Both the position numbers and the translations under genes were made by a program. Shown here one piece after another: positions 1 through 6,953 of a DNA stretch of 17,606 nt. Positions within the stretch are counted from its first letter, which is position 1; every line of letters starts with the position of its first letter. A model generated the notes under the pieces. That model had not been told where the DNA came from. It made no database searches and was given only the letters and a program-made list of their open reading frames with translations. This stretch comes from JBMOLK01 sp049325575 (GTDB lineage Bacteria > Bacillota > Clostridia > Acetivibrionales > Acetivibrionaceae), in the NCBI GenBank assembly GCA_049325575.1, contig JBMOLK010000079.1, forward strand, positions 1 through 17,606. Direction: 5' to 3'.

Positions 1-613
1 TAGAAATAAGAATTAGTCCCCCAAGCCAAACACCTATACTTTTCTTTTGAATATCCTGAATACCCCTTGATCTTGTTATAAGACTCTTAGCTGAGTTTTC
101 ACCGTATATATCCAGCCTGTCTAGTTTCTCCTCCAGCTTTTTAACAAACTCACTGTTTTTTATTTGTATTATACGCATTGCATCCTTTTTGTTTTTGTCC
201 AATACCATATTTACTAGATCATCGCGGCTATCCTGCCACTTTATAAAAACACCCCTGATTTCACCCTCCAGTTGTTCCACATCACTTATCTGTGAACTAT
301 CCTTAATAATATCAAGGTTGTTTAAAACTTTGCCATCAAGTATTTTAATATCATCCAGTACTCTTTGAATTTCTCCCTCGTCCTCCATCAGCATAAGCTC
401 CCTGACACTTCTCTGTATCTTTATTATGTCCACCCTTGCCTCTATAGCTGCAGTCGACAACCTCATAGACTGGTCGTAGAAGTTTTCTGATACGTCTCCC
501 AACCTATTAATGTTGGTATAAACAACGCCCCCAAAAAAAGCAAATATCAAAAGCCATATGACAAAAATTCCAAGTATCCTGTTCCTTATACTTATACGGT
601 TAAAAAAGTTCAT
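1..613 (-). CDS. Four-helix-bundle (4HB_MCP-like) membrane sensor protein, C-terminus beyond left edge
   Basis: The reading frame is open from an ATG at 611-613 to the left edge, so about 204 N-terminal residues are visible and the C-terminal output domain is missing. A ribosome binding site rich in AGGGGG lies a suitable distance upstream. Residues 13-33 form a first membrane segment. Residues 34-190 are a charged, mostly helical extracytoplasmic region, and a second membrane segment starts near residue 193. This TM-helical bundle-TM plan is that of 4HB_MCP sensors, found in methyl-accepting chemotaxis proteins and in some histidine kinases. The gene starts 28 bases after the stop of the receiver-kinase gene, so the two are very probably cotranscribed. 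I infer that it senses an extracellular or membrane signal. Whether the output is a chemotaxis signalling domain or a kinase cannot be seen here. Confidence 0.8.
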   Translation of the reverse strand, partial: MNFFNRISIRNRILGIFVIWLLIFAFFGGVVYTNINRLGDVSENFYDQSMRLSTAAIEARVDIIKIQRSVRELMLMEDEGEIQRVLDDIKILDGKVLNNLDIIKDSSQISDVEQLEGEIRGVFIKWQDSRDDLVNMVLDKNKKDAMRIIQIKNSEFVKKLEEKLDRLDIYGENSAKSLITRSRGIQDIQKKSIGVWLGGLILIS

Positions 614-641
614 TAAAGAAATCCCCCTGAAAAAAGTTCTG

Positions 642-1910
642 TTAATAATAAATATCTGAAAACTCAATATGCACTTTTTGCTGCACGTTTTCACTGACAC
701 TTGCGGCAACTTCCTTACAAACATATACAGGCGTTAGGTTCGCAGGAAGCTCAATAATAAATTCACTTCCTTTTTGATATTCACTCCTGACGTTAATCTT
801 GCCACCCTGCATCTCCACCAGAGACTTTACCAGGCTTAATCCTATTCCACTTCCCTCATTTTTCCTGGTCAAGAGATTTTCTATCTGCTTAAACCTCTCA
901 AAAATCACGTTCAACTTGTCTTCCCGTATTCCAATCCCGGTATCTTTTACAGATATTGCTATTGATTGCCCCATATCCCTTACATTGACAGTTATGGTTC
1001 CGTCTTTGGGAGTAAACTTGATTGCATTTGAAAGCAGATTAAGCATTATTCGCTCCATAGCATTCAAATCGCAGTATACTATTTTTTCTTCTACATCTGT
1101 ATCGAATATAAGCATAAGCCCTTTATTCTTTGCATATTCAACAACCGACAGAGTAATTTCTTCTACCACTTCAATTATATTACGCTCATCCAACTCCAGA
1201 GGAAAGTAGCCTGTATCAATTTTGGTTATATCTATAAGGTTATTTACAAGTCTAAGCAGGCGATAGCAGTTTTGCTGCTGCATATAAATCTTGCTTTTAA
1301 TTTTTTCCCGATCCAATACCTGCTCTTGCTGTAAATAAGAGTTTATAATCTGTGTCGAGCTATATAGAATATTTAGCGGAGTCCTAAGTTCATGGGAAAT
1401 GTTTGCCAGGAAAATACTCTTAGCTTCATTTGCAGCTTCTGCAACTTCTTTCGCTGCCCTAAGCTCTTCAGTCTGTTCTCTTACCCTTTTCTCCAAAACT
1501 ATATTCATGCTTCTCTCTTTTTCAATTATCTTCAAATATGTATTTATCCTGTTTATCAACTGGTATTCATCTATAGGCTTTGTCAGATAGTCCACTGCCC
1601 CAATTTCAAAACCCCTGCGTCTAAATTCCTCTCCTACAAATGATGCTGTCAAGAAGACTATAGGTATATCACAGGTTCTCCTTCTTTTTTTTATAATTGA
1701 AGCCAGTTCAAAACCATCCATACCTTCCATATGAATATCAAGTATAATCAAGTCAACGGTTTCTTTAAATAGAATTTTTAGCGTTTTATCTCCCGAGTCA
1801 GCTTCTATAACATTCGCATCAATATGCTCTTCAATAAGTGTTCTAAGTGAAAATAAATTATGTTCATTATCATCTACAATAAGTATTGTATAAGCTGGAT
1901 AACTTATCAC
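642..1910 (-). CDS. Receiver-histidine kinase (REC-HisKA-HATPase) signalling protein
   Basis: A soluble protein of 422 residues from the GTG chosen here. Residues 8-125 form a receiver domain: acidic pair D13/D14, phospho-acceptor D58 in a LILD-type strand, T88, and K111 in LTKP. A helical linker at about 130-165 leads to a HisKA domain with H173 in SHELRTP. The ATPase domain follows, with an N box around N295, G1 box DTGIGI at 323-328 and G2 box GSGIGLSL at 353-360. All catalytic residues are present. There is no transmembrane or other sensor domain, so input must come from a partner that phosphorylates the receiver, or from direct contact. The downstream membrane sensor in the same operon is the likely partner. 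Start choice: a TTG at 1914-1916 is also in frame but sits only 2-3 bases from GAGGGG, whereas the GTG at 1908-1910 has about 8 bases of spacing. No DNA-binding output is present, so this is a phosphorelay component. Confidence 0.9.
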   Translation of the reverse strand: MISYPAYTILIVDDNEHNLFSLRTLIEEHIDANVIEADSGDKTLKILFKETVDLIILDIHMEGMDGFELASIIKKRRRTCDIPIVFLTASFVGEEFRRRGFEIGAVDYLTKPIDEYQLINRINTYLKIIEKERSMNIVLEKRVREQTEELRAAKEVAEAANEAKSIFLANISHELRTPLNILYSSTQIINSYLQQEQVLDREKIKSKIYMQQQNCYRLLRLVNNLIDITKIDTGYFPLELDERNIIEVVEEITLSVVEYAKNKGLMLIFDTDVEEKIVYCDLNAMERIMLNLLSNAIKFTPKDGTITVNVRDMGQSIAISVKDTGIGIREDKLNVIFERFKQIENLLTRKNEGSGIGLSLVKSLVEMQGGKINVRSEYQKGSEFIIELPANLTPVYVCKEVAASVSENVQQKVHIEFSDIYY

Positions 1911-1979
1911 TTTCAAAACCCCTCTACAATAAAAATAATTAATATGGTCAAGCCCTTATCAATTCCTTTACCCAATATT

Positions 1980-2007
1980 ATTTTACATAAATATGGCAGG
2001 ATGTCAA
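1980..2007 (-). promoter_or_regulatory. Sigma-A-like promoter for the receiver-kinase operon
   Basis: On the minus strand a perfect -35 TTGACA (2002-2007) is followed after 16 bases by TAAAAT (1980-1985). It lies about 70 bases upstream of the kinase start, in the 167-base gap after truA, so the kinase-sensor operon need not depend on truA transcription. Confidence 0.7.
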
Positions 2008-2077
2008 ATTTAATAGGGGCCTGGGACATATACATATTATTATTTGGAATAATTAATTTGGTTTATATATCAAAGTA

Positions 2078-2815
2078 CTAATATTCTACATCATAAAGAA
2101 TAAGGCCGTTTGGGGGAACTGTGGGTCCTGCACAGCTTCTATCCTTTCTACTTAATATTTCCCGGACCTCCCCCGCGTCCAATTTACCTAATCCCACTTC
2201 TATCAAAGTTCCGGTTATAATTCTTACCATATTGTATAGAAATCCGTTTCCATAAAACATTAATTCTATCTGTTCATTTTCCCTGCTAATACCTATTGAA
2301 TAGAGCTCTCTTACTTTGGATTTCTTTTTGCTTTTTAATGAAGTAAAGCTTGAAAAATCATGTTCTCCTATTAAGTACCCCGAGGCTTTTTTCATCAGAT
2401 CAATATCCAGGGCCTCTGGTACATGAAAGGCAAATTTCCTTAAAAAAGGATTGTGAAATCTTGCATTCCATATTCTATATAGGTATTTCTTACCTCTGGC
2501 ATGGTATCTTGAGTGAAACAATCCGTCTACTTCTTCAATGTCTGTAACCAGGATATCTTCCGGAAGATATCTGTAGAAGTAGTCAAGCATCTCCTCTACC
2601 GTCATGTTGCTCCTGGTATGAAAGTTGGCCACCTGTTTTAGTGCATGCACTCCTGCATCCGTTCTACCAGAGCCGATAACTTCAATCTCCTCTTTTGTCA
2701 TCTCTTTTATGACCTTCTCTATTTTTCCCTGTATGGTTTTATCGGTGTCACCAAGCTTCTGCCATCCTTTATACTTACTGCCGTCATATTGGATCGTCAT
2801 CTTCAGATTTCTCAT
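2078..2815 (-). CDS. truA: tRNA pseudouridine(38-40) synthase TruA
   Basis: TruA isomerises uridines at positions 38, 39 and 40 in the anticodon arm of many tRNAs to pseudouridine. The family hallmarks are clear: the N-terminal strand with QYDG, the catalytic loop GSGRTDAGVHA with catalytic Asp at residue 53, an internal region with the KKYLYRI strand, and a C-terminus ending in the usual PPNGL...VEY pattern. The length of 245-247 residues is normal for Firmicutes. Two ATG starts, at 2821 and 2815, compete. GGAG is only 3 bases from the first but 9 from the second, so I take 2815; the difference is two residues. The gene follows icd on the same strand but is separated from it by a strong hairpin terminator. 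No convincing promoter is visible between them. Confidence 0.96.
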   Translation of the reverse strand: MRNLKMTIQYDGSKYKGWQKLGDTDKTIQGKIEKVIKEMTKEEIEVIGSGRTDAGVHALKQVANFHTRSNMTVEEMLDYFYRYLPEDILVTDIEEVDGLFHSRYHARGKKYLYRIWNARFHNPFLRKFAFHVPEALDIDLMKKASGYLIGEHDFSSFTSLKSKKKSKVRELYSIGISRENEQIELMFYGNGFLYNMVRIITGTLIEVGLGKLDAGEVREILSRKDRSCAGPTVPPNGLILYDVEY

Positions 2816-2880
2816 TTTCATCTACTCCATGTATCTTAAGAATTTTGAATGTGCATTCTATAACCTTTACAAAAAATACT

Positions 2881-2929
2881 ACAGAAAATAAAGTGGCCCA
2901 GTATGGTCATAATTATACCGTACCGGGCC
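2881..2929 (-). terminator. Rho-independent terminator of icd
   Basis: Read on the minus strand, 2929-2917 and 2907-2895 pair as a 13-base stem beginning GGCCC and ending GGGCC, with one G-U pair and one C-A mismatch. The loop has 9 bases, and a T-rich tail (ACTTTATTTTC) follows. It lies just after the icd stop codon. Confidence 0.8.
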
Positions 2930-2957
2930 GTTTAGAAGTATTAATATACAATACCGT

Positions 2958-4166
2958 TTAAGCCATACTGTCAAAAGTTTTTCTTATTTCTTTTAAGAAT
3001 TCCTCTGTATTTACAATCTTCTTATCGCTTACTTCCGAAAGCTGTGCAAGGTCCTTGGTCATTACACCGTTTTCGATTGTTTGTATTGAAGCAGCTTCAA
3101 GCTTATTAGCAAAGTCAACAAGCTCACTTATTCCATCAAGCTCTCCGCGCTTCTTAAGAGCACCTGTCCATGCAAATATTGTTGCCATTGAGTTTGTTGA
3201 TGTTTCTTCCCCCTTAAGGTGCTTGTAATAGTGTCTTGTTACTGTTCCATGAGCAGCTTCGTACTCATACTTTCCATCAGGTGAAACCAATACGGAAGTC
3301 ATCATAGCCAGACTTCCAAAGGCTGATGCCACCATATCGGACATTACGTCTCCGTCATAGTTCTTACAAGCCCACACCATACCGCCTTCTGACCTTATAA
3401 TACGTGCAACCACATCATCTATCAATGTATAGAAATATTCGATTTTTTCAGCTTCAAACTTGTCTTTGTACTCATTATCATAGATTTCCTGGAATATATC
3501 CTTAAATCTGTGGTCATAGATCTTGGAAATAGTATCCTTGGTTGAGAACCAAAGGTCCTGCTTTAAGTCAAGTGCATAATTAAAGCATGCTCTTGCAAAG
3601 CTCTTAATTGAATCGTCTGTGTTGTGCATCCCAAGTATTATACCAGGACCCTTAAAGTCATGTATTGTCTGTCTTGAAACCTCACCATTTTCGGAGGTAA
3701 AAACAAGTTCTGCCTTTCCGGCGGATGCTGCATAATATTCCACATCCTTATAAACGTCACCGTAAGCATGTCTTGCGATAGATATGGGCTTTTGCCATCC
3801 CTTAACAAAAGGCTTGATACTATCAACAACTATTGGAGTACGGAAAACTGTTCCATCCAGTATTGCCCTTATGGTACCGTTGGGGCTCTTCCACATCTTC
3901 TTTAAGTTATATTCCTCAACCCTTTGAGCGTTTGGAGTAATTGTAGCACACTTTACTCCTACTCCATATTTCTTGATAGCCATTGCTGAATCGATTGTTA
4001 CCTGGTCATCTGTCTTGTCCCTGTATTCAAGTCCAAGATCATAGTATTCTGTATTAAGCTCTATATATGGCTCCAACAGATTGTCCTTTATCATCTTCCA
4101 AATAATTCGGGTCATTTCGTCTCCGTCTATTTCTACTAACGGAACTTTCATCTTGATTTTGCTCAT
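2958..4166 (-). CDS. icd: NADP-dependent isocitrate dehydrogenase (dimeric, eukaryote-like class)
   Basis: Oxidises and decarboxylates isocitrate to 2-oxoglutarate with NADP in the cytoplasm, supplying glutamate precursors and NADPH. The 402-residue protein aligns almost without gaps to the homodimeric eukaryotic IDH1/IDH2 class rather than to E. coli Icd. The substrate loop has ARHAYGD with R132 and Y139, and K210 matches the catalytic lysine. Metal ligands fall in LIDD (250-251) and NYDGDVMSD (D271, D273, D277). HGTVTRHYY carries R311 and H312, which match the NADP 2'-phosphate contacts of IDH1. The start is the ATG at 4164-4166, preceded by GAAGGGG with good spacing. An in-frame ATG at 4232 would add 22 residues with no family support, and I reject it. 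The gene is a single-gene unit with its own promoter and terminator, divergent from ftsH. Confidence 0.96.
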   Translation of the reverse strand: MSKIKMKVPLVEIDGDEMTRIIWKMIKDNLLEPYIELNTEYYDLGLEYRDKTDDQVTIDSAMAIKKYGVGVKCATITPNAQRVEEYNLKKMWKSPNGTIRAILDGTVFRTPIVVDSIKPFVKGWQKPISIARHAYGDVYKDVEYYAASAGKAELVFTSENGEVSRQTIHDFKGPGIILGMHNTDDSIKSFARACFNYALDLKQDLWFSTKDTISKIYDHRFKDIFQEIYDNEYKDKFEAEKIEYFYTLIDDVVARIIRSEGGMVWACKNYDGDVMSDMVASAFGSLAMMTSVLVSPDGKYEYEAAHGTVTRHYYKHLKGEETSTNSMATIFAWTGALKKRGELDGISELVDFANKLEAASIQTIENGVMTKDLAQLSEVSDKKIVNTEEFLKEIRKTFDSMA

Positions 4167-4263
4167 ATTTATTTCCCCTTCTATTAATTTATTTTCTGAT
4201 TGAATTATTTTACAGTATAGATCCAATAACACAGTTATTTATTTATGTATAAAGCACCTTATT

Positions 4264-4292
4264 ATTTTAAAATAATTTCGTACTATTATCAA
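4264..4292 (-). promoter_or_regulatory. Sigma-A-like promoter of icd
   Basis: On the minus strand TTGATA (4287-4292) is followed after exactly 17 bases by TAAAAT (4264-4269). This gives a leader of about 90 bases before the icd ATG. In the remainder of the 292-base icd-ftsH gap (4293-4396) I see only AT-rich sequence without a recognisable riboswitch or gene. Confidence 0.7.
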
Positions 4293-4396
4293 GAAACTTT
4301 TAAAACAAAGTGGGCTCATTTTTTCTTCAATCCAGAAGACCTAATAAAACTCTAGGAATAGTTTATTATATATGGTCCTTAAGCTCCATGGAAAAC

Positions 4397-4425
4397 ATGA
4401 CAATTCTCTGATAGAATATTATATA
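4397..4425 (+). promoter_or_regulatory. Candidate promoter of the ftsH-like gene
   Basis: ATGACA (4397-4402) is followed after 17 bases by TATATA (4420-4425). The inferred transcription start, near 4432, would leave a leader of under 30 bases before the GTG start at 4459. Confidence 0.5.
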
Positions 4426-4438
4426 TAGGCATGACTAG

Positions 4439-4453
4439 GTAAGCCTCCCTTAC
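4439..4453 (+). promoter_or_regulatory. Small leader hairpin just upstream of the ftsH-like start
   Basis: GTAAG (4439-4443) pairs perfectly with CTTAC (4449-4453) around a 5-base loop, CCTCC. The loop matches the anti-Shine-Dalgarno core. It sits directly before the AAAGGTGG that is the only ribosome-binding-like sequence. A regulatory role is inference only. Confidence 0.3.
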
Positions 4454-4458
4454 GAAAG

Positions 4459-6372
4459 GTGGTGTCTTTTCTGTTTTCCAAACTTTACTTGATACTCCGC
4501 AATAAAGTAATTCCAAGTATTCGGTATTTTTTTCTGGTTCTTATTCCAAAGTATTATAATTCGGTTAAGAATTCGAAGGTTAGGAAACTGACTTTCTTAG
4601 CAATATTTTGCCTTTTTTTAATAATAGTTTCATCTGCTGTTATATACATAAACTCTATTAAGACCTCCGCAGAAAACAATGATCCCTACTATATTACCTA
4701 TAAGGAATTTAAAAATAATGTTAAATTAAATAATGTTTCAGTAGTCTTAGACTATAAGCAAAACGCAAAAAAGATCACTGGAAGATTTAACGACAACAAA
4801 TTATTCATAACAGACAATCCCCAGTCAAACGACCTAAAGGAGTACCTGCTTGAACACGGAGTAAAGCTTGAAGACAAACCTTTTATACAGACTATTCCTG
4901 ACATTCTTGTTAATATGCTGTTTACCATGCTTCCTCTGGTCCTAACCATTGTCGTAATCAGTATAGTAATGGGAAGACTGATAAGGAAGCAGTATTCGGG
5001 CAATAACGATTCCAAGTTCGATATTATTAAGAAATGCAGTCTTACCTTTGAAAATGTTGCAGGTAATGAAGAGGCCAAGCAAAACATGATGGAACTGGTT
5101 GAATTTCTGACCAATCCGGAAAGATTTAAAAGGTTCGGTGTAATTCCTCCCAAAGGCACCGTACTTTTCGGTCCGCCCGGAACAGGAAAAACCCTTCTGG
5201 CCAAAGCTCTTGCAGGTACAGCCGGTGTTCCCTTTGTAGCGGTATCTGGCTCGGATTTTGTTGAGAAGTTTGTTGGGGTTGGAGCATCAAGGATACGGCA
5301 GCTGTTCCAGTTTGCACGCAAAGTAAGTCCCTGTATCATTTTCATTGATGAAATAGATGCCTTAGGTAAGCGAAGCGGAAGTGACGGCTCGGGGTCAAGC
5401 GATGAAAAAGACCGCACGCTTAATCAGATACTTGTTGAGATAGACGGTTTTTCCGGCAGTGAAGGAATTATAGTTATTGCTGCAACCAATAGATTGGATA
5501 TGCTGGACCCTGCCCTCCTTCGCTCCGGTAGGTTTGACAGGCAGATACAGGTTGCCCTGCCTGATGTTGATGCCAGACATGCAATTTTGGAGCTTCATGC
5601 TAAAAATAAACCATTGAGCAGTGACATTGATTTAAAGGAAATAGCTAAAATGACAGTGTATATGTCTGGTGCAGACCTGGCAAATGTTATGAACGAAGCA
5701 GGGATCTATGCAGTAAGAAACGGTCATCCTTCCATCACCATGAAGGATATCGACCTGGCAGTAAGCAAGATACAAGCTGGAGAAGAGAAAAGAAACAAGA
5801 AGAATATTACTTTAAAGGATAAGGAAATAACGGCATACCATGAGGCCGGGCATGCACTGGCTGCCAAGCTTCTATCAGGTGTAACCGTTTCAAAGGTAAC
5901 AATTATCCCCACAACCAAGGGGGCTGGAGGTTATACGCTGTTTGTACCTGATGAAAAAATGTTTTCAACAAAGAAGGATCTTCTAAATGATATTGCAATT
6001 TTCCTGGGTGGCAGAGCAGCAGAAGAAATTATTTTCGGGGAAAATGAAGTTACAAACGGAGCTAGTAATGATTTGAGAAAAGCTACTCAAATCGCTGTAG
6101 ACATGGTTAAAAACTTTGGAATGAGCCAGACAATCGGTTTGGTAAGCTTTCTTGATGTTAATAAAGACAATTCTTCAAATATAAGTATGAATGTAGTTGA
6201 AAAAGAAGTTAAGGAAATAATCGAAGGAGTCTATAAAGAAACCAGGGAATTAATAAAGAGTAATTCCGACTGCCTTCGCAATATAGCCTCCCTGCTTCTT
6301 GAAAGAGAAACCATTTATAGAAAGGACATAGACAATATTATTGAGGATACAATGTTTAAAAGAGACGAATAA
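4459..6372 (+). CDS. ftsH: FtsH-family membrane AAA+ zinc metalloprotease (paralogue-like)
   Basis: Membrane-anchored ATP-dependent protease that extracts and degrades membrane and unstable cytoplasmic proteins as a hexamer. From the GTG at 4459 (637 residues) the order is: membrane segment 44-64, FtsH_ext-like domain about 75-140, membrane segment 148-172, and an AAA+ module. The module has Walker A GPPGTGKT at 238-245, Walker B IIFIDEID at 293-300, pore loop FVGVG at 271-275 and arginine fingers R355 and R358. The protease has zinc ligands HEAGH (H461, H465), catalytic E462 and third ligand D538 in ASND. Active-site residues are complete. Oddities: Lys replaces the usual Met before the pore Phe (EKFVGVG), and about 43 residues precede the first membrane segment, far more than usual. 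The start is uncertain because AAAGGTGG overlaps the GTG codons at 4459 and 4462. The gene lacks the tilS/hpt neighbours often seen beside the housekeeping copy, so it may be a second FtsH. Confidence 0.9.
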   Translation: MVSFLFSKLYLILRNKVIPSIRYFFLVLIPKYYNSVKNSKVRKLTFLAIFCLFLIIVSSAVIYINSIKTSAENNDPYYITYKEFKNNVKLNNVSVVLDYKQNAKKITGRFNDNKLFITDNPQSNDLKEYLLEHGVKLEDKPFIQTIPDILVNMLFTMLPLVLTIVVISIVMGRLIRKQYSGNNDSKFDIIKKCSLTFENVAGNEEAKQNMMELVEFLTNPERFKRFGVIPPKGTVLFGPPGTGKTLLAKALAGTAGVPFVAVSGSDFVEKFVGVGASRIRQLFQFARKVSPCIIFIDEIDALGKRSGSDGSGSSDEKDRTLNQILVEIDGFSGSEGIIVIAATNRLDMLDPALLRSGRFDRQIQVALPDVDARHAILELHAKNKPLSSDIDLKEIAKMTVYMSGADLANVMNEAGIYAVRNGHPSITMKDIDLAVSKIQAGEEKRNKKNITLKDKEITAYHEAGHALAAKLLSGVTVSKVTIIPTTKGAGGYTLFVPDEKMFSTKKDLLNDIAIFLGGRAAEEIIFGENEVTNGASNDLRKATQIAVDMVKNFGMSQTIGLVSFLDVNKDNSSNISMNVVEKEVKEIIEGVYKETRELIKSNSDCLRNIASLLLERETIYRKDIDNIIEDTMFKRDE

Positions 6373-6382
6373 AACCCTTTAC

Positions 6383-6415
6383 CAATAAAGTAAGGGCTTT
6401 ATTGCTTTTTCTTTC
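6383..6415 (+). terminator. Shared terminator between ftsH and the converging mscS-like gene
   Basis: CAATAAAG (6383-6390) and CTTTATTG (6397-6404) form a perfect 8-base stem with a 6-base loop, followed on the plus strand by CTTTTTCTTTC. On the minus strand the hairpin is followed by a T-rich GGGTTTTATT, so it probably acts both ways. The stem contains the stop codon of the converging gene (6399-6401). Confidence 0.75.
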
Positions 6416-6938
6416 TTGAAAAATTGGAAAAATCCCTGATTATATTATTTGGAATAACATGCAGTACATCGTTCTCATCCCTTAAACATATGGATCTAAG
6501 GCTAATATCTTCTACAACACCTTTATATCCGTTCATCTGAACCACATCCCCAATGGTTATGGTGTCCTCCATGAGAAGGAGTATGCCAGACAGAAAGTCT
6601 TTTATAATAGTCTGGCTTGCAAATCCTACGGCAAGCCCGCTGACTCCTGCTATAGTGAGAATTGAAGTTGTGTCTACCCCCAATACATCATCTAAAAAAA
6701 TAGCTGCTGCAATAAATATGGTAATTGCATCAAAAATATTTATTATTATTTTTTCAATTGTTTTAATCTTATTAACATTTTTCCTCTTACTTATGTTAAT
6801 TTGAAAGTATTTTCTGATTATTTTTTTACCAACAGCCAATATCAAGTAAGTTGTCAGGATTATTACCCCACCCTTGAATAAAGCTGCTATAAATCCATAG
6901 TTCCTTAAAGTTTCAATATATTTATTAATGGTTTCCAT
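6399..6938 (-). CDS. Short MscS-like mechanosensitive channel lacking the C-terminal cage domain
   Basis: A 179-residue membrane protein with three predicted membrane segments at about 17-36, 63-84 and 91-121. The third segment, with TTSILTIAGVSGLAVGFASQ, followed by DFLSGILLLMEDTITIGD and the beta-domain end VIPNNIIRDFSNFSR, is the pore helix plus beta domain of MscS channels. MscS homologues open under membrane tension to release solutes. E. coli MscS has 286 residues. Here the protein stops just after the point aligning with INFSRE, so the roughly 100-residue alpha-beta cage domain is absent. The stop is followed at once by a terminator, and neither other frame continues the domain, so this looks like a natural short form. 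A clear AAAGGAG precedes the ATG, only 15 bases after the stop of the AAA+ gene, so the two form an operon. Confidence 0.88.
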   Translation of the reverse strand: METINKYIETLRNYGFIAALFKGGVIILTTYLILAVGKKIIRKYFQINISKRKNVNKIKTIEKIIINIFDAITIFIAAAIFLDDVLGVDTTSILTIAGVSGLAVGFASQTIIKDFLSGILLLMEDTITIGDVVQMNGYKGVVEDISLRSICLRDENDVLHVIPNNIIRDFSNFSRKKKQ

Positions 6939-6953
6939 TAAGTTTTACTCCTT

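Noticed and set aside
799..1209. Open frame of 136 codons on the plus strand opposite the kinase ATPase domain
   Set aside because: Antisense to a clearly conserved catalytic domain; low-complexity Ser/Ile-rich composition.
2822..2890. Promoter for truA downstream of the icd terminator
   Set aside because: Only poor hexamer pairs such as TTGTAA with wide spacing were found, so I did not list it, although truA must be transcribed from somewhere near.
4167..4396. Possible riboswitch or small RNA in the icd-ftsH gap
   Set aside because: Only promoters and AT-rich sequence are visible; no conserved riboswitch core or strong terminator-paired structure.
4752..5417. Open frame of 221 codons on the minus strand opposite ftsH
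   Set aside because: It lies wholly opposite the conserved AAA+ core of ftsH, lacks a ribosome binding site and reads as Ser/Leu/Pro-rich antisense translation.
6371..6420. Possible frameshift at the A-rich end of the mscS-like gene
   Set aside because: Both alternative frames reach a stop within a few codons and show no cage-domain sequence, so the short form appears real.
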